Notes: generated from the sequence alone by a model not told the origin. Shown: positions 32,644 to 45,470, counted from the stretch's first letter. The stretch: DNA of 64,000 nucleotides from Bondarzewia mesenterica (GCA_004802705.1 SGPL01000083.1:1-64000); one strand, 5' to 3'. Numbers and translations are program-made.

Positions 32644-34295
32644 CTTGCGGATTTACAAGATCGCCGTCGACGATGAGGCACGAAAATCTTTTGAGGGTGA
32701 CGGCAAATTTAAGCGGCATTTAGTATGCTGTTCAAATAAATCAACTACTGATGAGACTCCAGACCGGGGCCTAAACTTGTTCGTGCTCATCGACATGATA
32801 CATCGACTGCGAAGCAGCAACTTGAACAATGTAAGCAGTCAGTGACACCACTGTATCGGCGTACAAAGAAATAACTACAGCACTGTACTTACTTGGATAT
32901 GAACGGGAACTCATTACCGCGAAGTAACACCGACGGGTGGTTTCCGATGGAGTTCTGGATGTGCGATTTCCTCGCCCACGTAGCAAGGCGAATTCAATCG
33001 CGTCGTCAGGGAACACCAGGTCCTCAGCGCCAGCTTCTTACGCCTTATTCGCGGTCAGCTTGAGTGAAATTCGGGTGCGATTTCATATGTGGCATTGTTC
33101 ATTCCGCGATTGTATATGCGTAAGAGTGCGTAAGTCATATTTAAGTGCTTAGTCTACACACGCGATGTCGAAAAAACCTTAATCCGCTTCATAATTCTGG
33201 AATGATTGCTTGGCTTATTTAGCTAACTGTATAGATTTTTATATTACGTAATCAAATTTGATTGTTGAAAAACACTCCTCCCTGATCTGTAAACACCAGT
33301 TAGCGTGAGCTATTGGGGGCTATGTAATCATTTGCTCATAGCATATAGCAACTTCGTCGCAAGAGTCAAATAGGACGAAGTTAGGAGTTGCAAGATGATA
33401 CGGACTTCCGAACAATGCATGCGTTCGCCAAGGCAACAAGCTTACAATCCGCAGAACCTGCACATTGGCGTCACAGGAGCCATACATACCGCAATCGTCG
33501 CACTGGTTCACTGTCCAATTAATTTGCAGAGTTCTCACAAAAACCCGGTGTACTTTGATATGACCAGACTTTTGAGTATGCTACGCGGTAGTATTTATCC
33601 CAAACTTTTTCTGACGGTTTTTTTCTCTGCCGAGGCGATAGCTCAGACTTTCCGTAGGAAGATAACATAAGATCGAAGGTGTCTCTGACAGATTAATTAC
33701 TGTGCGCCACAAAAAAAAAAGCAGGCCCCGTCACTAGACTGAGAGACGAGCAGTGAGGGTCACCGTTAATATCATGCAGTATGATATTTTCCGGGACACT
33801 CGACTAGTAGACTCCAAGGCTTCAGTTGGCCATGAGTACGTCGAAACTTCTGTCAAGATACACAGGCAATTAGAAGAAATGGAACTGTTGACTATGTAGT
33901 CGATGAGAATTTACCTGGCCCTGAATTATGATCATGTCTGATAGCCTATGTACATAGGAGTATGCATGGCTGGACAAAAAGAAAAAGAAAAAGAAAACAT
34001 CTAACGAAGCCTTTTCGCAGCGGGCCCCGTACCGTATTGCTCCGAATCGAGATTCGGAGTTGGGTTCCTGATTTCTGACATTCAGTGCTCCAAGGTGCTC
34101 CATCGGGAAAGGCCACTGATCAAAACAATTCTTCCGATACGGTATGCATACATACACTAAGATACACTCGGCATGACCCACGAATTGTGCGTGACTGAAT
34201 ACGACCTTGTGGTGGGTCATGGCCTCTGTTTAGAATGAAGTGTGGACGCCATCGGAGAAGCCACATCATACCAAGAAAGGGACAAGCCTGAAAGT
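32644..34295. other. Long intergenic region, AT-rich
   Basis: About 1.65 kb, the longest gene-free stretch apart from the element region. It contains AT-rich segments (about 33180-33270), an A run near 33709-33719 and an (AAAAAG)n-like run at about 33976-33997. Short open frames have no protein-like composition. No tRNA or transposon end was recognised. Confidence 0.45.
33976..33997 (+). repeat. Simple A-rich repeat (AAAAAG-like)
   Basis: Four A-rich repeats of 4-6 nt separated by G. Low-complexity sequence in an intergenic region; no function implied. Confidence 0.8.
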
Positions 34296-37200
34296 TTACA
34301 ACGCCGCCCTACCTTGTGGCTCGAAAGGAAGAAGAAGCGCTATCAATCCAGAGATGATGAAGAGAACCCCGGAGATGTAAATGGGAACTGAGGTGGTGAG
34401 GTTGGCATACAGCGCAATGATGGGAGCCTAGAATTGCAAAACAATGTCATCCGTGGAAGTCAGAAACACCATGAGTAGACGGGATTGAACATAGCCGTTG
34501 GAAGAATTGTAATCTGATATTTTTTGTATGGATATATATGCACGCACCATGATTCCAAATACGCGGTTCGCACTGGCAACAACAGCATTTCCCGTTCCCC
34601 GATCCTTCGTTGGAAACAGCTCGGGAGTCATAGCATATAGAACGCCATACATGATGTTACTCGTGAAACTGTAACCACAGTTCCATCCAAGGAGCGCATC
34701 AGATGAACAAGCTGTCGTCGAGGCGAGAAGGAAGATGCCGGTTAGAACTGTTAGCGTTCGCCGGTTAGTATTAGTATAAGAACCAAGGAGACAGAAAGAA
34801 AAGTGTACTGGTCGAGATAGCGAGCGAACCGCGCCGGCCGATGTAAGGAATCTCTACAGTCCAGCCTGCAAGGAGTGCACCAGGCACACCAATCACGCTT
34901 AGTATTGCCTGCTGTAAACAACAGGCAGATGCGGGTCAGAGAAGGAAAGAGGTAACAGGCTGTTAAAGAAAGCGATTCACGTTCCGGTAGGTGATATAGA
35001 CTGAACCGTCGCCGAAGTCGGCTCCACGTGTTGCGAGGCTGGCATAACCAGAATCAAAATCATTTCAAGATGTCCTGGCATGCAAGTCCACCCAAAAACT
35101 CACAAGTATGTGACGAAGCTGTTGTAACTGAGGTCCTTTGTGTGTCAAGGTCGAAAACTTCTAGGTGGAGACAGAGACTCACAGAGGGAATGCAAGACCG
35201 ATCAAAGCTACAGACGGTGTATTTAGTATTGAACGAAATGGACAGAAGAACAAAGGTTGAGTACGCACCCCAGATAGTGATAAGCAAACTCGTCGACCAC
35301 GCCAGCTTGCGCGTTTTGAATAACGCAGTGACATGGTCCCATCCAAGTCTGCTGAATGTTCTTTTGGCGGCAGCAAATGCAGATGTTCCCATGGTGAATT
35401 TACCGCCCTCCTCATCTCCCATTTTTTCTTGTGCCCCTTCTGCCTCTGCGAGCATTTCCAGAGTCAAACTACTGGTTGTACCGTTGTAACGCGCAACCTT
35501 ATGGATTATTTCAACCGCCTCGGCATCACATCCCCTACCCATCAGATACTTTGGGCTTTCGTAGAGATGGAATAGGAAGAAACGGATCACGAAGAGAAAG
35601 AGCATCAGACCTCCCATGGTGAAGAGGAAGTAGCGCCATCCTTTATTGGAGTCACGCGGACAAAAGGAAGGTGGGGTCGTCGTTGGGCACGAGAAGTTCG
35701 CAATAAGGGGCCAAGCAACCTATACATAGTCCGAGAGATAGATCAGAATTGCGAACTACCGAGTGACAGGAGGAATTACCAGACTCCCTATGAGTTGGCC
35801 AAAAGCCCACCAAATAGACAAAACGGTCAGAAGGTATTGGTGCGAAGCCGGGACGAATTCTTGGCACCGCGAACACAAGTGTGAGCAAGGCATAATCTCT
35901 GCGCTACCACATTATAAATTTTCAACGACTACTACTGACCCAGGAAAACAGCGGAATCAACAGGTAAATTTCCGCCAACCCCGATGCTCCAGATAGCGGC
36001 TAACGAGCAGAGTGCAACGAAGTTGGTCGACCCACCCGCTGCAGTAGCGAAGACTCCGGTGAAAAACAGGGTAAGATTGAAAGACCATCTATTGAACCAT
36101 TGAATTAATATGTCAAATGCACGTGCTAGTGAGGGGGCGGAGAGTGATAGACTGACTGTCGTCCCCATATGTCAGACCCAACACCCCAAAATGCAGCACC
36201 GACAAGGAGCCCAATGTTCTGTCCGAGTTTGAGAAAGGGGCCTTGGAAGGCGAACTCGTTCACGACCGGGGATAATATGAGTCCTGTCACGATCTGTCTC
36301 TCGAAATTAGTACAACGACGGATTATTTATATTTGGTGCTGTAATGCAAATTTGGTGAAAAAGGGTGAACGGAGCAAGAACCGAAGTTGACAATAGTCCC
36401 GGCAGGCAAGACAACTTCTGTATGCATCGGAAAGAAGATCGACAGGTGAGTGAGATTAGGTGAAACTGTAGCCTTCATCTGGGCTTACGATACCCCCGTA
36501 AACACCGCCGGCAGCTGTCCTTCAGACAATATATGTTCCAAAGGCCTTGTGAACTAAGTTGTGGGACATATGCAATCTCTCGCATTGCTGCACACAGATG
36601 TGATCCGCAACGTGGATGCCTTCACTCAGATCTCACACAGGCGAAACGAAGTGAGAAGGGTCAGCATACTCACCGGCCAAAGATTATCTCTGAAAGAGGA
36701 TCATAATAGTATCAGGAATAACTCTGAAAGGATTCAGTGCGAAGGGCTTACGAAAACCAGCCAAAACCGGCTACAACGAAGAGATACCACTGATGAATCA
36801 ATAAAAACTCATTAGTTGTCGCCTACGTAGGGAAACAGATAGAGACAAAGAAAGCATTTGACGAGCCCCTGATCATGCAGGGGCAATGACGCGCATAATC
36901 TGCCCATGTAACAGAGAGGGAATGAATTCCGTCGCTTGCAGCTCTATTCACACGTACTTCGGCCCTAGTCACAGATCAGACGGGGCCGCAAGTCTCCTCG
37001 CCTGTGTTCATTGCGGATGTGATATTCGCATACACGAGAGGGCCAGCATAGAGGCTAGAGCGAGAGGAGGAACCAGATATGCGAGAACTTCACGAGGCAG
37101 CGAAAATTATATATGANTTGACTATCTGGTCACATGGTCCAAACATGGGACGGCGTTGATCGTCTGTCAGTATCATATGATGATGGATGAACATACTGCG

Positions 37201-37558
37201 CTATACTCACCNTTAGAAACAGCCAACACTGATGCCGTTAGTAGTGGAACGACACAAGACTCATTACTAGTCCTGAACGAACTAAGGGGCTTGTACGAGT
37301 CGCGTCCGTNTCACCAGAAAACTTCCCACATATTCTTCGACTAATCGAACAACGGCTATTAGTGCTCACCTGGTACTTTCCCATTCCGATCTCCTGCAAC
37401 GCATCGTTAAGTATTTTCGCCTTGGCCTGATAGATCGGATCGAGAACGTTGTTGGTGTATATGTCTTCCGTCGTCGCGTGCACCCCGATGTCAGCCTTGA
37501 TCGTCTCTGCACCATTATCTCTCTTCGGAACGTCCACTGGAGAAATCGAGTCGGCCAT
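34296..37558 (-). CDS. MFS transporter (SV2/SVOP-like fungal membrane transporter)
   Basis: About 560 residues with 12 predicted helices and more than ten introns. ATG 37558 gives MADSISPVDVPKRDNG and the cytosolic head KAKILNDALQEIGMGKYQ. After a 580-nt intron it continues WYLFVVAGFGWFS, a tiny exon DNLWP, then GPFLKLGQNIGLLVGAAFWG, GSDIWGR, SFNLTLFFTGVFATAAGG, AAIWSIGVGGNLPVDSAVFLG, ILSIWWAFGQLIGS-like and FLFVIRFFLFHLYESPKYLMG (the ESPxYL motif). The C-half holds NIMYGVLYAMTPELFPTKDRG and ends FEPQGRAAL. Motifs match the fungal SV2-like MFS branch; substrate unknown. Ns at 37117, 37212 and 37310 lie in the long first intron. Confidence 0.85.
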
Positions 37559-37615
37559 GGTGGTGATGGGGGAGAGAGAGGGGATTTATGACCGCCATTT
37601 GGAGTAGCATAGAGC

Positions 37616-37624
37616 GTTTATATA
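37616..37624 (-). promoter_or_regulatory. TATA box of the MFS transporter gene
   Basis: On the minus strand the sequence is TATATAAAC, about 60-65 nt before ATG 37558. Spacing is typical for a fungal gene with a short 5' leader. Confidence 0.5.
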
Positions 37625-38344
37625 GTCGATTTTTTTACGGCAAGACACTTGCCCTGTCGAGGCGTGAGGCGGGGAAGTCCACTGGAAGTCCATCAACTAC
37701 AAATTGGACTTCGAGTTCCAAACACGATATGGTGTACTTCAAACCTTAACCTGAGTGTGAGGTTTGGTTTTACGCGCCCGTGAAGTTTCCGTCACCCTCA
37801 CAATTACTGAAAGTTATTAGCTTTGAATCAACGGCAACGCTCATGGGCAAAGCCTCCCTCGACACTATCTCGTTCCGCATCCGTTCGAGTTCTGGAAATG
37901 CATCAGCGACGTTCAAAAGATAAAGCCTCACAGATTTCGAGGTAATGCATTTGATGGGGGTAGAGCCTGGTAGACTGGTAGAGCACTGACGTGGAAAGCA
38001 TGCACATTGCAGGGAAAGAGGGAATCTTGATTGTCGAGCAGCTAGCGTTCGATGTAGAGATCGGGGGAAATATCGATAGCCGTTAAGCCCTATCAGTTCT
38101 TATGCTTATGAAGAGTACTGACGGCTACGCTATTATTTGGTTACTTGCCGACTTGCAAGTATCGCTCAAATGAAGTTACCGCTTGTTGTGGGGATACCTA
38201 CTGTCCAGGTACGACAATTGCTTGCTGCGTATGATTGGGGCCAGGCTGACGGCTGCTGACGGTCGTATTTGACATCTCCTTGAGAACGCAGCAGGAGCTA
38301 TTTTTGTGATACATATGTGAGTTCCCAACATGGCATTACGAGCA
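37625..38344. other. Intergenic region
   Basis: About 720 bp upstream of the MFS transporter and downstream of GST copy 2, both minus strand. No gene, RNA or repeat was recognised. Confidence 0.4.
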
Positions 38345-39184
38345 TCAGACAACAGATTTCAGCCCCTCTTCGTCAACAAACTCCCATTTGTTCATCTCTT
38401 CTGCGAACTTCGCCCACCTTCCCTCGTCGGCCATCATGAGATCTTTCCATTCCACCGACTCCATGCCCAATACCGTCTTCATCCAGACAATCTGCGATGC
38501 GATGGCTCCGTCGGCGAATGACGGTACATCACCCATAACAAAAACCTTTCCCTTCCCATTCGCGTCCATCCACTTGCCTACCTCTCCAAAGCTGTCTATC
38601 ACCGTTTTCCAGACCTTCCCTCTTTCACTATCTGCGAGTAGTTCCTTCACCGGCTTTCCGAAAATCGCCTCCCTCGTCCGACTGAAGTACTCCAGACTGC
38701 GAGGCGGCAACTGTACCATCGAGGGATATCCACATATGAGGAAAACCAGTTTCCCAACCTTCGATGATAGGACTTCGGTGAACATCCGTTGCAGCGCATC
38801 TGTGCCAGCAGGGATGATGCGTGGAGCGGAAGGGTATGTCTTATCGAGGTACTGAGCGATCTTGTAGGATTCAGATATCACGGCACCCGTTGTGGTGTCA
38901 TGTATGACCGGTAAGGTGTAATGCGGTTTTCCATCCAGAACTCCTGTGTGCTCTGCGCCGATCTTCTTGCAAAACGTCGGCAATGTCAGGGTACTCAACC
39001 CAGACCGTCTTATACGGAAGACCCTTCATGTTGAGCGCAAATCTGAAATGTCAGACTGTGAGAAATTCTGCCGTGCGTGGGATGGAGTTTTGACCTCCCA
39101 CCTGGCCTTCCATGTGTTAGGCGACCACGCTTGGGTCTTGACTGCGTTCCCAGGAATATCGTAAAGGATAATGGTGCTAGACAT
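38345..39184 (-). pseudogene. Etherase-type glutathione S-transferase (copy 2), frameshifted
   Basis: First exon MSSTIILYDIPGNAVKTQAW then SPNTWKAR, an intron, then FALNMKGLPYKTVWVEYPDIAD. Immediately after DIAD the expected frame (FCKKIGAEHTGVLDGKPH) is reached only by skipping one base near 38975. In frame the sequence would read VLQEDRRRAHRSSG and stop soon. Downstream the protein is intact: HYTLPVIHDTTTGAVISESY, LDKTYPSAP, PRSLEYFSRTREAIFG, VMGDVPSFADGAIASQIVW, ending EEGLKSVV. Everything except one base looks functional, so a sequencing error is as likely as a true pseudogene. Closest relatives in the window are copies 1 and 3. Confidence 0.75.
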
Positions 39185-39693
39185 GACTGCCTGGGCGAAG
39201 CAAACGGGAGTGAGAGATCGAGGTTAGGTGATCGACGGAGCGGGATATTTATGCTCGTATCCATTAAAAGGTTACATCATTTGGCCCACCTTTCCCAAAT
39301 GTTTCCTGATGATTATGAGTTTGGCGAGCCTGTAATGCTCTGACTCTGACTAACCGTCTTTGTGATCACTATCCCATCGATGACTCAACAGCCTGAGCGT
39401 GGAACTGAGACGGAGTGCGGTGCGGTCCCGGCCCTTTGGGGGTTCAATTTGACAGGAACGTAACCCCCCCATTGACCAGTGCATGAGTTATCTGAAAAGT
39501 AACAACTCTTACGAAAGAACGTCTCCAGGATCATTCTGCATAGTAATGGTACACTAAAACAACCTACGCTAGTTAGAGAACTGGTATACAATACTCGAAT
39601 TGTCAATACACAACGGGCATATTATCCTGGGAGATTTCACACCACTCGTACCTTCCTGGAAAAGGACGTGCCTATCTTGTTATAGACGGATCA
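39185..39693. promoter_or_regulatory. Upstream region of GST copy 2 with a TATA-like element
   Basis: 509 bp between GST copy 2 and the end of the Atg7 gene. On the minus strand CATAAATATCC occurs at about 39242-39252, some 60 nt before ATG 39184, a TATA-like element. Nothing else was recognised. Confidence 0.35.
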
Positions 39694-42314
39694 TTAGAAA
39701 TCATCGCCTTCTTCTTCCCAATCGACAGCCTCCAATGCAGCCTGGCCTTCCTTGTGCAATTCGTTGAGCCCGGTCAGAGTTTCTAGGTATCCCGGTTCAT
39801 TGAACGCTTTGAGTAACATATCAAAGCCTTGCGTCTCGTATGCTTTGATAACCTGCAATGGCAAAGACCGGGTTTGATAAGGCGCTTTACTTGGAAAAGG
39901 GTGATACTAATAATAATGCGCACAGTTTCGCTGCATCCTGTGCACCGTGAGTACGCAGCACCAACAATCAGCATATTTCTGAACTGTGCAAGAAACCCCC
40001 GCAGCTGATGCGGTACGAGCCCAAGGACACCGCTGGCGGCCTCCTCCTCCGAGCCGCCTTTGTTTCCCACAGGAGGCGCAGGAGCATTGACACTGCTTGA
40101 CCATCAGTCTATCGTGAGATCGATCAGAGATGATTGACATACCCGAGAGGATGCTGTAGGAGCGATATTAGTAACTCGACGGCTGTGGATGCAGCAATGG
40201 AGGCTAATCCTGGTCGCGTCACGGTACACATTTGATCCAGAGTGCGGTCTGTCAAGGACTGTACTCATTCATGAGACGGTCAGTCGAACTAGTGATCATG
40301 TTGAACAAGTGGGCTTACGTCTGCAGGTGCGACGATATCATTACAGTAGTAGCAGCCTAAACGATTGCCATCCTCTGGGGCCTGGCGTGCACCGTGGCGC
40401 ATCACAAGAAACGTGTCGAAGCCAAGCGCCGCATTCATGACGATCTGAATAATTCAACTTTAGGACATGCTGGAAAAACTTGCCACGGTAAACGCGCACC
40501 TTGCCCTTTGCAGCCCCTAGCACGGTTGGCAGCCAACGACTCTCACGCGAATCCATGAGCAGGAAAATAGCATCATGCGAATCGAATAGCTTTTCGAGCG
40601 CTGCGATGTCTCCCTTCGCTTTCTCCGTTGATGCCGGAGGTATCGGATGGCCTGGCATGGGGATTGAGAGGGAATAACCCGTTGCATTCTGTACTCGCAA
40701 ATTATGCAGAAGAAAAAGGAATTGATGGCAATCTACGCACCACTCCAGGGAATATCTTCTTCAAGCGATCCGCCGCACATTGTGCCTTGGGTTTACCGCC
40801 ATTCAAACAGTCTTCAAACTCGAACAGCGGTTGACGGACAGGATTTGAGAATGAGACGCGTGCCGAGTCGACGAGGGTGATCGTACGGATACCCCAGCCC
40901 TAGACAGAACTCAGTAAATAGTAGGCTGGAGTGGAAAGGTAGACATGCCATCAACGTGCGCGCAACATAACATCCCAGTGTGCCGGCTCCAAGGAGCAGA
41001 CAGCGGGTAGCAGCGATCTTCTCCAGGTCAAGAGATGGCATTATACGCCATCGCATCAGTTTTAAATTCAAATCGACGGCCTGATCAGCGAGTCTGCGCG
41101 ACGTAGATCGATGTCATCATCCACCAAGATACACATGTATGAACACACCTTATCGGATCCATCATCGGTGCCAAATCAGCTACCCGCGCACCCAACTTTC
41201 CTTGTACATTTTTCTCCCATCCGACAGCACTCGGCTTCCCTGTAGTCTCAGTTGGTCCTGCGCTCAGAACGCCAAATCGACTGCGCCACTGTGTACCCTC
41301 GTGCGGTCGCTCTGAGTCGCGCCAGCAGAGTACACGGACTGTGCTTGTGGAGGTAGGGTGCCATGCGCGGAGACAAGCGAGCAAATTGCGGAGAGGCCAA
41401 CCCGGATTAGACGGATGTGGCGAGGGATCAATGAAGGCGATTGTTTTCTGGAAGAGGAAGCGATTCTCTAGCTGTAGATGGCTCGAACGAACTTAGAGAA
41501 CTTACTGATTCCGCGGGTACATTCGCGAAGAACAAGGCATACTCTTCGACAGGCGCAATGTCGACGCCATCGCCTGATTGAGATGGACGGACAAGAAAAA
41601 AAGCCCGTGTATTTGCAGCGAGTTGATCATAGATCGATAGCAACTACGATATTTTAGTAAGGTCACTTCTATTCGTCTTGCAAGCTCACCTGAGCTTCTG
41701 AGAATGCTTCCTGAGTGCTCGTCCAGTCACTCGATATTTCCCATGCAGGCTTTGCGACGAGTGCAGGGAATGCAAACCAGTAGTAATACTTGTACTTCTT
41801 GAGATCAGAAAACGTGATTACGAGAAAATGTGTGAGGGCCGATGTATCGCGTTGGGAGATGATGCTCTCCCAGACCTTGCAGAGTCTGTGAAAATGCCAA
41901 TCAAGCCGTCGTAGAGAGGGAGACACACCTCATTTGCCGTCTGATTGAAAAGGGCATGCTTATCTGCGTTCTTGAAGTCCTCGATTGTGTTGTAATTCTT
42001 CAGCATGCCTGCCACCGATACAGTGTAGGAGGGCAGGCTAGCTTTGGGCTCAACTGAAGAGTAATACTCTATACAAGCGACGACACGCACCTATGATCAT
42101 GATTAAATGCATTCCCTCCTAGACTGACGTTGCAACCGAGGGTGACATCCTGACCAGTATTCCTGTCCTTGATTGTCCGGCCGGTCGAATAAGTCGCGGT
42201 GAGCGGGACAGAATCATCCGACAAGCGCAAGACCTCCAGTTTCAAACGCGTTAATTCATGCCATAGTGTTGGCTGCACTAATGATGAGAAGGGAGCAAAT
42301 TGTACGATGGGCAT
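39694..42314 (-). CDS. ATG7: Ubiquitin-like activating (E1) enzyme Atg7
   Basis: Activates Atg8 and Atg12 for autophagosome formation. N-terminal domain: [61 protein letters not shown], then [10 protein letters not shown]. The adenylation domain starts [20 protein letters not shown] with the nucleotide-binding [17 protein letters not shown], then [31 protein letters not shown] and a zinc-site pair in [12 protein letters not shown]. The catalytic Cys is in [16 protein letters not shown]. The second zinc pair is in [11 protein letters not shown]. The C-terminal tail [19 protein letters not shown] ending carries the acidic Atg8-binding region. All key residues are present; about ten introns. Confidence 0.96.
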
Positions 42315-42512
42315 GGTTGTTGTTAGAGCGTTATCAATGTATCATCATGATGAGTCTCATCGGCGAAGAAAACTTGATTTGAATATTGTTACTAGACTGG
42401 GCTTGTAATCCAACTTGGGAAGGGCGTAATCAATCAACCTTCAAATTACATAATGCGGACTACCGCATTGAAGTTGAATCAAATTGAAGCAACTACAACG
42501 CCAATTTTCTAT

Positions 42513-43970
42513 TTACCTCTCCGAAGACCTTGAAAAGTCCTTGTCGCTGACGGCATGAACATAACTCTTCATCGCCAACGCCCATTGCCGCTTCGTCCAT
42601 GCATTCTCATGAAGTGCACCCTCCACAACTATGAATCTCCTCAGATCCACCTCCGAGTCCTTCACGGAGGCTCGACTCTCCGAAAAGATATCATGTCCCA
42701 TCTGCACCGGAACCACCTCATCCTTCTCGCTCACCATTACCATCGTATCGCTCAACAACCTCTTGAGCAGAGATCCTTCGGGAGGACGCTTGACTGCTTG
42801 TAATGCATCCCATTTATCCCACACAAGGGGACCCATATAGTGATATGGAAGCCATTTTTGAGGATACAAGGCTTGAACCATAGCTGGAACGGACGCGAAG
42901 GCATTCTCCAAGATAAGGCCGCGCACCTGGATAAATTTGTTGGATGGGAGTTGTGCCAAAAGGCATATGGCTATGGCGCTGCCTAGGGAGTGTCCATAAA
43001 CTATGAGGGCGCAGTCCGGGAAACGACTTGAGGCGTAGGATAGGACGTGAGTGTAGTCCATTATCAGGCTGTCTTGCGTAGGTCGTGCCGATGTGGACGT
43101 CCAGTACGAGCGAGGTGCTACAGCAATGACTATTGAAGACGGAAGACGGGAGAGTAGCGAAGAGAAGACGGGGAGACGGTGTAGAGGATTGCCCGCATTT
43201 CCTGCAGGAAAAAAAAACTGGATCAAGGAGCAAAGATCGTTATCCATGATTCAACTAACCTTGAAAATAGACAATCACAGTCCTTGGTTCTGGGACGGTG
43301 GTGGGTTTTGCATCTCCTGAACCGACGATAATGCCGGACAGAGTGACCTTCTCACTCGAGATCTCAATCTCCTCACAAGTAAGTCTAGCTGGTACGCGTA
43401 TATCTCTATTGAGTTTCTCCGTCCTAGCTCCTAAAGGCGCGTAGCCTAATTACACCAATAAAGTGAGCGCGGATCTCGTCGAATCAGAGACCATTTTTGC
43501 TCGCCCATGTAAATGATTTTTCTTTGGAAAAGGTACATGATGATGCACTACATGGATACCGATGAATGAACTTCATGCAAAAAAAACTTAGTGGAACACA
43601 CCTTATATGTCCATAAGGCGATAGGAAGACCAACTAGTACAGAAAGAGCTAGCCAGCCTGAAGGGGCCTCTGAAGTCGGTTGGATACTAAGGACGCCTGC
43701 AAGCAAGCATTCATTCGGGGCCCGCGGTGATGTGAAAAACTGTGTGAATAGGGCTACTCGACGAGTACATTCGTGGGCGCTTCCTCGCGATGAGTGTCGT
43801 ACCACTGGGGATGGGAGACTTAGATTATTTGACGTCACGGGTCCGAGTCGGTGGGCTAGTATCTGCTCTCGGGTAATGACACGGACAGGTTGCGACAACA
43901 GAGGAAGGCCTGTCACAACGTTTATTCTGTGGTATGAAAGCGCGAAGGGCGGCATAGTCTCGAGGACCAC
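42513..43970 (-). CDS. BEM46/ABHD13-like alpha/beta hydrolase
   Basis: Membrane-anchored serine hydrolase of the Bem46 family. Visible parts: an N-terminal helix (WLALSVLVGLPIALWTYK), then CIIMYLFQRKIIYMG, YAPLGARTEKLNRDI and the beta strand VIVYFQGNAGNPLHRLPVF. The nucleophile elbow is VYGHSLGSAIA (GHSLG), the catalytic Asp is in MVMVSEKDEVVPVQMG and the His in VVEGALHENAW. It ends SDKDFSRSSER at 42513. Four introns are clear. The 5' end is uncertain: coding is secure up to about 43696, where an acceptor (CTTGCAG) may close a further intron. The long frame to ATG 43970 would add an unusual 110-residue head. Confidence 0.82.
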
Positions 43971-44527
43971 CCTTCAACGGTAGAGGATTAGTGATATTGC
44001 GCCAATGTTCAGATCACCGCATTGCCAAGTTCAATCGGGCACTGGGGGCAGGCAGGGGCATGACACGCGTCTCCGCGACTCTGGAATCGGAGTCTGGATG
44101 ACCTCGTTTAAGTATTGTAAGCTGAACTACTACACCTTCCTTTTACGGACTCCTCGGGCTGAGACGCCGCAGGATCTCAGTCACCTCCATCAGTGCAGAC
44201 TTGCAGAGGGTCAAAAGAAGGTAATTTGCTTGATAGAAGAGGATTTTCGAGGCGCTACGCAATTGGCTCGGAGAACGCTAGGAAGCGGGGAGTGGAGACG
44301 AGTCAGTCAACGGCAAAGTCATGCCTCCGCATGACGCTATAACCTCACTTACAGAGCAGCTTATTTATGTACACTCAATCAGAGATGTATTCACGAGGAG
44401 GTAACGTGATTACAAAAAAAAAATCGGAAGCTCAGGTATGTACCTGGCCGACGAGGACTCGGACGATGTATGATATATATTCGATCTACTCCTGACAAGA
44501 CATGCATTCCACCAACTTACCATCAAT
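43971..44527. promoter_or_regulatory. Divergent region between hydrolase and GST copy 3
   Basis: 557 bp. The plus strand has GATATATATTC at about 44471-44481, roughly 50 nt before the GST start, a TATA-like element. An A run lies at 44415-44424. A 109-codon open frame at 44005-44334 has no protein-like pattern. Confidence 0.35.
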
Positions 44528-45240
44528 ATGCCAGAGCCTATCATGTTCTACGACCTCCCAGGCAATGCTGCAAAAGATATCGCATGGTCGCCCAATCCTT
44601 GGAAGGCGAGGTATGTTTAGTCACACAGCTCTTCGGAAGCTAGCACCTATCTGAGTAACTCATCACCGCCGTAAAAGATTCGCCCTCAATATGAAGGGTG
44701 TACCCTACAGGACCGTATGGGTCGAGTACCCAGAGATAGCAGATCTAGCTAAGAAGCTCGGCGCACATCACACATCGATTAGAGACGAAAAGTTCCACTA
44801 CACACTGCCTATGATTTACGACCCCTCTACCGGAAGAGCTATCTCAGACTCGTACAAGATCGCCCTATACCAGTCTCAGACCCCGAGCGCGGCGTACGTA
44901 CGTCCGGCGCAGCAACACTGGACGCAGCGGCAACCATATCCATCTCCTCATGTTTTGTTCCCAGCAGGCACCGAGTCCTTCCAAGCGATACTTATCAACG
45001 TTTTCGAGGAGAGGGTCGGCATATGGCTCTATCGCATCCTTGCGCTTGATTCTATGCATCAGTTGCCACCTCATAGTCAGGCATATTTTCGGCAGACTCG
45101 AGAGGTTCTACTAGGAGGACGATTGGAGGATCTCGCACCGGAAGGCGAGGTAAGAGATGCAGCATGGGCAAAGGCGCGTGAAGGACTCGTAGCGTTGGAT
45201 GGGCGGATGGGTGCAAAGGGGNNCNCGANCNGTGNTATGA
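44528..45240 (+). CDS. Etherase-type glutathione S-transferase (copy 3), broken by assembly gap
   Basis: First exon MPEPIMFYDLPGNAAKDIAW then SPNPWKAR, an intron at about 44611-44677, then FALNMKGVPYRTVWVEYPEIADL, KFHYTLPMIYDPSTGRAISD and SYKIALY. A stretch of about 20 residues not found in copies 1 and 2 (SQTPSAAYVRPAQQHW) follows before PYPSPHVLFPAGTE. The C-domain begins normally (PHSQAYFRQTREVLLGGRLE, ALDGRMGAKG) and then runs into Ns. The end of the gene lies in or just after the gap, possibly near 45519. The extra stretch has no clean GT..AG boundaries. Confidence 0.75.
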
Positions 45241-45470
45241 NNGGTGATATCNCNGNNGNNNNNNNNNNNNNNNNNNNNNNNNNNNNNNNNNNNNNNNNNN
45301 NNNNNNNNNNNNNNNNNNNNNNNNNNNNNNNNNNNNNNNNNNNNNNNNNNNNNNNNNNNNNNNNNNNNNNNNNNNNNNNNNNNNNNNNNNNNNNNNNNNN
45401 NNNNNNNNNNNNNNNNNNNNNNNNNNNNNNNNNNNNNNNNNNNNNNNNGTATNNNATNTATGGGGGAATG
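45222..45470. other. Assembly gap (run of N)
   Basis: About 250 positions are N or interspersed with N. Open frames reported across it are artefacts. The sequence for several kb on the right also carries scattered single Ns. Confidence 0.98.

Noticed and set aside
44005..44334. 109-codon plus-strand frame between hydrolase and GST copy 3
   Set aside because: No recognisable motif or splice partner; it sits in a promoter region and looks random.
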